Below the pieces are notes generated by a model. It saw nothing but the letters and a program-made list of their open reading frames with translations. It was not told where the DNA came from and did not search any database. Positions 56,324-64,000 of a stretch of 64,000 nt of DNA are shown here, in pieces (the first letter of the stretch is position 1; each line of letters opens with the position of its first letter). Both the position numbers and the translations under genes were made by a program. Origin of the DNA: Protea cynaroides (taxonomy: Eukaryota; Streptophyta; Magnoliopsida; Proteales; Proteaceae); assembly GCA_028583415.1 (NCBI GenBank), contig CM053269.1, forward strand, positions 33,794,254-33,858,253, in the 5' to 3' direction.

Positions 56324-56930
56324 ATGGTGGTGGTCGTGGTGGTGGAAGTGGTGGTGGTGGTAGTGGAAGTGGTGGTAGTGGAAATGATGCTGGTGGTAGT
56401 GGTGGTAGTGGTGGTGGTGTGCAAACGTATGAACCAGTGCACTTTACAGAAGAGACAAGATTTACTCATGCAATTCAAGATGAAGATCATGGTGGTCACC
56501 TAGAACAAAGGAGTTGCAGCCGAAAGGGGAAGGGGAATTGGAAGGGTAGGCAACAACACCATGTTGATGATGATACTAATATGATCACACTTAAAATGGA
56601 TCCATGAGCATGAATTCAGATCCAAGTAATGGAGCAAGAATGATGCACTATGGAATAATTTCTAATCAGAACATTGGCGCTGGGAGTACATCATTTGGAA
56701 GTTCAAGAGGAAGTCAAACTGAGACATTGTGGCTCCCACAAACGAAAATGTCGACTCCAGATGAGTACTCACGTTTCCATTATCAGTGGACTAACTACTA
56801 TCATCAATATATGGATTGGTGTGGCTATTGTACATGGATAAAAGATACATACCAAGTATTATTAGTTGCACCTCTGCCTACCACATATGACTCAGAGTTC
56901 GAACCAGCACGTGACTCAATGTGGAATTAG
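52792..56930 (+). pseudogene. hAT-1 transposase
   Basis: Readable pieces, in order: a basic linker (52980-53290: VKGMFNRMRGKRKSSSG); the DUF659/RNase-H-like region (53295-53640: YGVTIMCDGWSGP with a catalytic-type Asp; then VQIVTDNVANF at 53639; CAAYCIDLMFKDF); RWEGMLLQD before a GTACT donor; LNPDAQYS after an acceptor; and the hAT dimerisation domain (55773-55967: SSSRCERNWSTFGLIHTKPR). Last comes a long Asp/Gly-rich tail (56005-56607) and a Ser/Tyr-rich end to 56930. A frameshift near 53295, a stop at 53705-53707 and a degraded BED-finger end (HLAEGKAK, 52800) show it is dead. It would cut and paste elements carrying matching ends. Confidence 0.9.
54511..55485. mobile_element. 975-bp hAT MITE nested in a hAT-1 intron
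   Basis: Perfect 16-bp TIRs CATAGTTGTCAAGGCG and a perfect 8-bp duplication GTAACAAA (54503-54510 and 55486-55493). Subterminal GGGCGCC / TGGGCGCTAGGGCGC palindromes at both ends; AT-rich core without transposase. The duplicated octamer starts with the GT of the host transposase intron donor (ATCAG|GTAACAAA), so the insertion doubled the splice donor. Confidence 0.95.
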
Positions 56931-58871
56931 AGGAGTAATATACATGTAAGAAACTCTTTCCTTCTTAATGTTGTTAATTATAGATTTATTATGTTTTTAT
57001 GCTTTAAAATTGTGTTTTGTATGTTCCCTACTCATATTTGTGCGTATCCTGCCCCATAAGCATGTGTATCCATGATGTAAGAAATATTTTTCTTCTTAAT
57101 GTTGCTAATTATAGTGTTTTTATGCTTTAAAATTATGTTTTGTATGTTCCTTAATGATTTTTATGCGTATCTTGCCCTGTATCCATGCGTATCCGTGCTT
57201 ATCCACCGTATCCACGATACGATACGATACGTCTCTTAATTTCAGCTGACCGATACTATACCAATACATGATACTTAATTCCTTGGTAATACCAACTCAT
57301 AAACACTAAGTAGCATAGGTTCCATGGTTTGAAATCTCAGATCTCGAGGGTGTCTCGACCCTTGAGAAAACCGAGATTACCGAGATCTCTCGACTGAGAT
57401 AAGAGATCTCGGCGAGAACCTGCCGAAACTCCCAAAGGGTAAAAATGGGAGTTTCGACAGGTTTTTTTTATGGTTCAAGTCATTTTTAATGTTCTAAGTC
57501 CATTTTAGAGCCATTTTAAGGCTATATATTGCAGGAAAATACTTATTTAACATATATAAATACATTTGAAGTATAAAAAGTATTCACACTATCGAAAAAT
57601 CATACATTCATAAATCATAAATCCCACAAAATGACATAATTTACAAGTATTCATTATATGAAAGACTTAAATACTCAAAATGAAATAATACATTCCCATC
57701 AGTCCATCCCAATGTCTAATCATATGTAGAGTGGCGTGCAGGTTCCATCTGATCAGATTGACTTTGTTGAAGAAAATATATCTTGGTCTGATAAACAAAG
57801 TCCTGACACGACATCCTTCGGCTATAGAAGGTCTGGTAGTCTTCCACATATTTCTCATACACAGATCCGGGAAGTTTCTAAAGATACCCAACCTTGGATA
57901 CAATTCACTATAATGTAGAGTAAAGTGAGCATATATTGGCTGGTGTGGGGGCGTGGTTCTTTGCAAATTTGGGACTGAAAAGAGACTGTCCACAAAGTTT
58001 GAGCCAGTCTGTGATGTAACATTACTAGTATCAGCGGAATAATCATATGCACTTCCCATCATGCGGACATCATCACCTAAATAAGAACCGTACGCCGAAG
58101 TGGTGCCAAATCCATGAGCACTCTATTGCCCCTGCTCTTGTCCACTGCTACCCTCAATGCTCAGTCCTCCAAAACTTGTGGACATGCCATCAGTTTCAAC
58201 ATCAGGCATAATATTAGGATCAAGAACGATGTCAAAGAAACGATTTTCTTCTTCTTCCACTGGTTGCAAAGGGCATTCTCGTTGACGAGACCTATGTGTA
58301 TACCCAGTCGTAGGCCGTGATGAAGATGCACGTCCACCATGATCTGGATCCTGTGTAGTGTGTGTATACTGACTCTTACCGGTCCATCTAATAATGGGTA
58401 CAGTCGGTCTAGGATCACCACCACCACTACCACCATCACCACCACCCTCATCACCACCACCACCCTCATCACCACCACCACCCTCATCACCACCACTACT
58501 ATCAGAAGTTGACCAGCCACTTTGATCCATTGTATCATCATCGCCTTCTGAGTCACTACCAGTTGCAGCTGGGGGGTCAAACGGTCTAGATGACTGTGCA
58601 TGTACACGATCCTCATCCAAGGACATAAACCGCTCGAGATTAGAACCCATCGGAGAAGACACAGTGGGGTCGGGCATCCCACTAGGCTCATCCATCACTG
58701 GAACTGCTGTCTCTCACCCATTCCACATAGGGATCCTCTTCATCTGAAGATAGTTGGAAGATGTCGGCTAACTCGATCAGCTCTTGTTCATTTCTTTGTT
58801 CAAATTTCAAGCACTGTACGCTCAGTCTCATGTTGTAATGGGCGTTGACCAAGTCATTTAACCGTTGAGAG

Positions 58872-60790
58872 TAGGGATGTAAACGGAGCGGATTCGGTAC
58901 GGATACGTTAATATCCGAATTCGAATTTGTATTCCTATCACCTTATCCGAATTCGGTCCAACATCCGACGGATTTGTAAAAATGAAATCTGAATTCGAAT
59001 TCGAATTGTAATCAGGGATATCGGTTGAAATCCGATTCGAAATAGTTAAAACAGAAAGTTGTGAAGATTTGAACGATACCAGCGAAGACGAGTTGCAGAA
59101 GAACAAACTGTATGTTTCGTACAGTAAACAAGTAAAAATTACAAGAAAATTGCAGAAATAGCAGGAAATATGAAGTCCGAAGACAAATTGCAGAAGAACA
59201 AACTATATATATTGCATAAATCCCAATAAATTTAACTCCGTACAAGAAATTACAAGAACCTGTCAACAATTTGTAGCTGAAGCTGGACTGCTTCAAGAAC
59301 ACAGTCCTTTTTCTAAAAGAAGAAAAGAAGAAGATGAAGAAAGTAGCAGAATGAAGAAATAGTAAAATAAAGAAGAAACGAAGAAAAAGGAGAAAAAAGA
59401 ATGGGGAAGAAGTAAGAACAATAAAGATAAAAATCAGAACCTCCATCTAGCTTGCGATTAGAAAACCAGAAGCTCCGTCCATCAAGATTCTCTGCACGTG
59501 ATTAGAAAACCAGAACCTCTTCCATTGAGATCCTCCTCCTGTTTGCGATGAGAAAACCTAAGAACGTTCTTGAGTTTTGCACACTTTCTAATCTAATTAA
59601 AATATTAGGTAATCTATCATTATTATAATAAATGAATAGTAAAGTATTACATCTGTCATTAGACTTTATCTCTTCAATTATTTTTAATATTTATCTTCTT
59701 ATTTTAGGATTTTTTAACCTCCTGTACGTGACTTGATTCGGAGCGGCTTATCTCCACCGGTTTTGGGTTATATCCGAATCCGTCTCCGAATCCGTCTCCG
59801 AATCTGATACCTTCTATCCGAATTCGCATCCGAATTCAAACAATCGGATTCAGATTCCCTTAAAAAAGATGCGGATTCGAATCGAATTCGAATTTTCGGC
59901 TATCTATTTACATCCAAGGTTTAAAATCTCGGGTTTCAGAGGCGTCTCAGCCTCTTCCGAAACCGAGATCTCGCCGAGACACTGTATTTTGTCCGAGACA
60001 GCGGTGGCCAAAATATATTTTTTAGGTCTCCAACTTCAGGGGAACATCATTTTTACATACATAAACACATTTAGAGTATAAAATTGTAAAAATAATGACT
60101 CTTTGTGGTTGCTTGGGTCTACAGTCATGTTTTGGCAGTCAACGCTGAAGTCTGTTGTAAAATTAGGCTAATAGTGGCTATTATATTCAACCAAATATGG
60201 CAAATGAGACAATAACATAATGCATTGGGGGAAAGAGAAACAAAATAATACTTCATTATAAATCATTACATCATAGTTCAAATGTTCAATACTGAATGAT
60301 CCCATAGTCTCGTAGATCGGGCTCACGTATATAAAAATTTCATCAGATTTTACCAATTTTTTTTCTCTCTCATAGTCTCATTTAAAAATCTCATTTTTGG
60401 GCTAGAATCTAACCTTCAACAGTTGATATGAAACTCCCACAGCAATCCCTGCAGTCCGAAGCACCACCCGTTGCAAGTTGAAAGTCCAAACAAAGAAAAA
60501 ATGAGGAAGAAATAAGGAAATTTTCAAAAAACTAACAAAAAAGAGGAAACAGCAGTTCTCGGTCGAGTTCTCGATTGAGAACAGTGAGTTTTCTCTTTTA
60601 TAAAGAGAGAAAAAAAAAAAACAAAAAGCAATTTCTCGGCGAGATTTACCGAGATTTACCGAGATCTCGACGAGATCATGCATCTGCCGAGACGAAAAGG
60701 GTTATCGACCCTGTTTTCGTCTCGGCTAATGTCGAGAAGGGCAAGATCGGCGAGATCTCGCCGAGATTTTATTCCATGTTTACATCCTTA
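58872..60790. mobile_element. hAT-type element (TCCGAATTCGGA family) nested in the hAT-2 transposase
   Basis: Ends TAGGGATGTAAA and TTTACATCCTTA (inverted) with a perfect 8-bp duplication GTTGAGAG (58864-58871 and 60791-60798). Subterminal zones are filled with ATCCGAATTCG-type palindromes (58885-59040; 59740-59905). It lies inside the exon encoding the hAT dimerisation domain and separates CERNWSTFSLIHSK from NAHYNMRL. There is no transposase; the frames at 59012-59446 are AT-rich. Its right end is itself split by 59915-60778; without it the element is about 1.05 kb. Confidence 0.93.
59915..60778 (-). mobile_element. 864-bp hAT MITE of the ATCTCG family, innermost nested
   Basis: Ends CAAGGTTTAAAATCTCGG and GAGATTTTATTCCATG with a perfect 8-bp duplication TTTACATC (59907-59914 and 60779-60786). 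It is the inverted copy of 39787-40683, similar along the whole length. The target was the right TIR of the surrounding element. Confidence 0.95.
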
Positions 60791-63130
60791 GTTGAGAGAC
60801 CAATTTATTTCACCTCTTTGAATGGATAAGGGAGAAAGTACTCCAATTTCGCTCACACCCAGATGCGGAACATGTCTGAGATAGGACTTTGATTGCTATT
60901 CTCCTCAACTCAGCTGCATGCTCGCCATACAACAACCACCACTCAGCTGCATAAGATGAAGAACACTTTTTAATACACATATTAAATAAGATATGTTACT
61001 TGAAAATTTCAATTTTCATAATTCCATACCAGGATCGGTCTTATCTTGTCCAGCAACTGCGGCGGGAGTTCCAAAACTCCCAAGACCATTTCTGAACGTT
61101 TTCATCTACACCCATTTGAAAATTTATAACCATTAGCCATTGTAATATATGGATATTCAAATAATTCAGCACTTAAACCATACAACTCACCTCCAGATTA
61201 ACCAGTGCTTGTACAGTATAATCTGGCACCAATTTTGCTACAACATCTTTTATCGCACTGATAAGGTCAGAATTGAGCCGAAGCACATGTGAATATTGAT
61301 ACTTGGGGTTCAAATAGTATGCTGCAAAATATGAGTCGCCAGATTAAAATAGAGTACTAACTATTAAGTGGAATTAAATTAAAGACATTATTAAATATAC
61401 TCACCAGCCTTATGCAATGGGTGCATCATCTGACTGTCCCGTCGATCTTTGATAATCTTCACAAAATGTTTGTTTCCACGTGGAAGCACAGTTTTTATAT
61501 GGTCCTTCAACATATCCATGGCAGCATATAAATGTGGCATGGTGGGTTGGAATGCTGTACCCACTTATCTCATCACCATCGCCACTGGCTCCAGAATTTT
61601 GACTACATCCTTCAGTGTTCTCCAAAATTCCTCTGAAGCTATAGTAGTCTGTGCATGAACCCCAGCAAGAGAGCTGGATTCCCTCCACCCAAACCAGTCC
61701 TTAGATGCAAACATCGATCTGAGGCCTACCATCTTTGCCTGAAAGCTCTTTAGTGCTATGTAGTTGGTAGCAAATCTAGTAATGCCGGGTCTTACCAAGT
61801 CCCCTCCACATTTCTCCCTCAGCAAGTTCAAAGAATAGCCATGGTTGTATACAAATGTTGTCACCTGGCGTGCTTGTTCAACCACTTTACTTTTTGGATC
61901 TTGCCGATGTCCTTCAACATCAAGTCAATGTAATGGGTAGCACATGGAGTCCAAAAAAGGTTATAGTTAGCCATCATCATCTCTCCTGCCTTCTTGTAGT
62001 TGCTGCCATTGTCTGTCACAATTTGCACCACATTTGTAGCACCAACTTCATCCACCACTGTCTGTAGCAATCCATAGATGTAGTTAGCATCTTTTGTGCA
62101 TGCAGATGCATCCACAGACTTCAAGAATGATGTCTTCCCATCACTGTAGACCATGAAGTTGTTGATGAATTTTCTAGTGGGACCAGTCCAACCATCACAC
62201 ATTATAGTGACCCCATATGCGCCCAAATTATTCTTTAACCCTTTTATCCATACTTCTAACTCTTTTCTAATTCTTGGGAGAGACATTCATCACTTCATAT
62301 GGAGTGAGGGTTTTAACACCAGGACCAGCCTGAGCAACTGCATCAAAGAAAGGTTGATAGTATGGGCCACCACTGACATTTGTTGGGATACTATTATAGA
62401 TGGATCACCTAGCAAAGGCATTCCCAATAAATTCTTTTGTACCCTTCCAGTTCCATATACTCTTCAATATCTTCTGTTTGGCGCCAACCTTTCTAAAAAC
62501 TGCTGGATCCTGCTGTAGAATCTCAACATAATCCTCATCCCTAGCAGTAGGTGGTGATGCCTGGGGTTATGCTCTTGTACTTTTTGATCTTCTAAACATA
62601 GAAGCCAACCCTCCCTTACTCCGTGTTTGTGGTTCTTCGGGCTGCTGAAATGATTTACTACCACCTGCCCCTAAGGCTCTTTGCCTCAACCTTTTCATTT
62701 CCATCTCATGGCTGACTTTACTAGCCATTGTTGCCCGTCTCAGATCTCTGGCCTCTTCCTCAGTCAAACCCCTGGTATCTAGACCATCATCATCTGAACT
62801 ATCATCATCCAAATCACGCACTCTACCTCGGATTGCTTCCTCAAATTGTTGTTTACTTTTTTCTTTCTCTGCCCTTCTCTGTTGGCCTCCCTTCATCTGT
62901 GCAGCTATGGCCTTAGTAATCTCCACAGGAACTATAACACACTTTGCCACGTCTGTAGAAGTCCCACTTAAGTGTTGCTAAAGTCTGGTAATCCCACCAG
63001 ACATAAGCTTCTTCCCACAGAATTTGCATTGGGTCTTCTTTCTATCACCGTCAATGGCGGTACAATACTGCCAAGTCATGTCAGTACGACTAGCATCACC
63101 ACCTCCCTCACGAGAACCCGAAGCAGCCAT

Positions 63131-63404
63131 AATATTTAGAACGAGACACTGTTACATAAGATGATAAATAGAGAAATTTAAATCAATAGATTTACATTAA
63201 TAAAACTTAAAATTGAAGAACATAAAAGCATCAAATATGCGAATACAACTCAAAACACATTGAAATTACTTTTCAAAATTTTAAAACTATGTTATAAAAA
63301 AACAGAATATTTTCCTAATTTTCCATAATTATTTAGATATTATTAATAATTTTGGATATTAAATAAAAATAATTTATTTTTTGAAAAATATAATCCGATA
63401 ACAT
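63131..63404. other. 5' flank of the hAT-2 transposase, no feature
   Basis: AT-rich, probably promoter and leader of the transposase read to the left. No clear TATA box singled out. Confidence 0.4.
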
Positions 63405-64000
63405 GAAACCGTAGATTGGCCAATGATGTTCAACATATATTATTTTGAACACCAATAGATAAGTATTAATATTTTTTATTAATTTTTTATTGCTAGAAAA
63501 TAGGATTTATTAATAAAAAATTCATAAAAATAAAAATATGTACAAAAAAAAAAAAATGAAACCGTGACCGCGTAGATCGGTCAACGATGTTCAACATATA
63601 TTATTTTGAACACCAATAAATAAGTATTAATATTTTCTTATTAATTTTTTATTGCTGAAAAATAGGATTTATTAATAAAAATTCATAAAAATAAAAATAT
63701 GTACAGAAAAAAAAACTGAAACCGTGACCGCGTAGATCGGCCAACGGTGTTCAACATATATTATTTTGAAAGTAAACCGATTAATATTTAAGGAATGTAT
63801 TTTTTATTTTTTTAAACAAAAAATAAATAAATAAATAAATAAATATATATACAAAAAAAAAAATGAAACCGTGGCCTCGTAGATTGGCCAACGGTGTTCA
63901 TCATATAATATTTTCAACACCATCTAATTAATATTTATCATATTTTTTTAATTTTTAATTGCTGGAAAATATATTTTTTTAAAGAGAAAATCAAAATAAA
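63405..64000. repeat. AT-rich tandem repeat, ~150-160-bp unit, four copies to window edge
   Basis: Units begin GAAACCGT...TAGATCGGCCAACG.TGTTCA at 63405, 63558, 63718 and 63865 (spacing 153, 160, 147). Each has the conserved GC-containing head and an AT-rich body (CATATATTATTTTGAACACC, TTATTAATTTTTTATTGCTG). The array continues past 64000. It may be the subterminal array of hAT-2 or a separate satellite. Confidence 0.8.

Larger units (their letters stand above)
51478..57285 (+). mobile_element. hAT transposon hAT-1 (GTATCGATAC family) with broken transposase
   Basis: Ends CAAGGTTTCAAGTATCG (left) and GATACTTAATTCCTTG (right, inverted) are flanked by GTAACACC (51470-51477) and GTAATACC (57286-57293), 7/8 matching, which is the 8-bp duplication of hAT. 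Both subterminal zones (51520-51800; 57160-57270) are dense in GTATCGATAC / CGATACG words. A transposase gene with DUF659 and C-terminal dimerisation domains fills the centre. A 975-bp MITE is nested in one of its introns. Confidence 0.92.
57667..63130 (-). pseudogene. hAT-2 transposase
   Basis: From the ATG at 63130: a BED zinc finger (W-x-Y, then CKFC with C-x2-C, then H and C), broken by TAG at codon 51 (62978-62980). An acidic and basic linker follows (62950-62567: DLDDDSSDDDG; SMFRRSKSTRA). DUF659 is at 62286-61861 (YGVTIMCDGWTGP, VQIVTDNGSNYKKAG, IDLMLKDIGK); a frameshift near 61880 leads to FVYNHGYSLNLLRE and RFATNYIALKSF. YYLNPKYQYS follows at about 61320. The dimerisation domain is IAIKVLSQTCSASGCERNW (60920-60830) with NAHYNMRL beyond the nested insert at 58872-60790. 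The tail (58700-58125) has repeated DEGGGG units. Non-functional now. Confidence 0.9.
57323..64000 (-). mobile_element. hAT transposon hAT-2 (ATCTCG family), right end outside the window
   Basis: The left end CATGGTTTGAAATCTCAG (57323) is followed by ATCTCGAGG, CGAGATTACCGAGATCTC and ATCTCGGCGAG palindromes (57335-57415). The minus-strand transposase gene (63130 to about 57700) matches hAT-1 in architecture. No matching terminus is seen before 64000. Two elements are nested in it (58872-60790 and, within that, 59915-60778). Without them the visible part is about 4.8 kb. It shares terminus and motif with the MITEs at 39787 and 59915, for which it is the likely autonomous partner. Confidence 0.85.

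Overview
This window is nuclear DNA of a flowering plant. It is AT-rich, introns use GT-AG borders, and it is crowded with Copia, LTR, hAT, CACTA-like and Au-SINE repeats. It also holds exons of plant-only genes (allene oxide cyclase, chloroplast NTRC). I cannot name the species. I see no tRNA, rRNA or bacterial-type genes.

Only one intact host gene is visible: a three-exon gene for BLOS1/GCN5L1, a subunit of the endosomal BLOC-1-type complex (37171-41963, + strand). Its 4.2-kb second intron contains a hAT MITE, and a 133-bp inverted-repeat element lies just upstream of its ATG.

Layout. 1-3895: the PBS and long LTR of a minus-strand retroelement, split by a solo LTR of a family I call LTR-A. 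3896-6704: low-complexity DNA and a 300-bp unit present in +, -, + orientation. 6705-9555: a diverged LTR-A solo LTR. 9556-14395: a tandem array of ~960-bp units, split by another LTR-A copy (10173-12505). 14396-20803: a complete but decayed minus-strand Copia with a 5-bp target duplication. 21308-23735: a fourth LTR-A copy sitting in a (TA)n tract. 23736-27128: mostly unrecognised DNA plus a MITE filled with about 0.9 kb of GGT/GGC repeats. About 27507-35806: a putative CACTA-like element carrying AOC and NTRC exon fragments and a LINE RT fragment. 37171-41963: BLOS1. 43026-48523: a 298-bp hAT MITE split by a young Copia (43320-48514). 48635-51477: LTR fragments, an Au SINE and a hAT MITE. 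51478-57285: a hAT element (hAT-1) with its own transposase and a nested 975-bp MITE. 57323 to the window end: a second hAT (hAT-2, - strand) whose transposase is split by a 1.9-kb element that is itself split by an 864-bp MITE.

Most insertions were bounded by finding matching target-site duplications by eye, which gives a relative insertion order. Two patterns stand out. First, the four LTR-A copies share a short exon-like reading frame behind a splice acceptor; its cysteine codons differ only synonymously between two diverged copies. Each of these LTRs also appears to carry two blocks of a copy-specific motif around its promoter. Second, the hAT families share terminal sequences, but each has its own palindromic subterminal motif. 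All transposon genes seen here are broken by stops or frameshifts.
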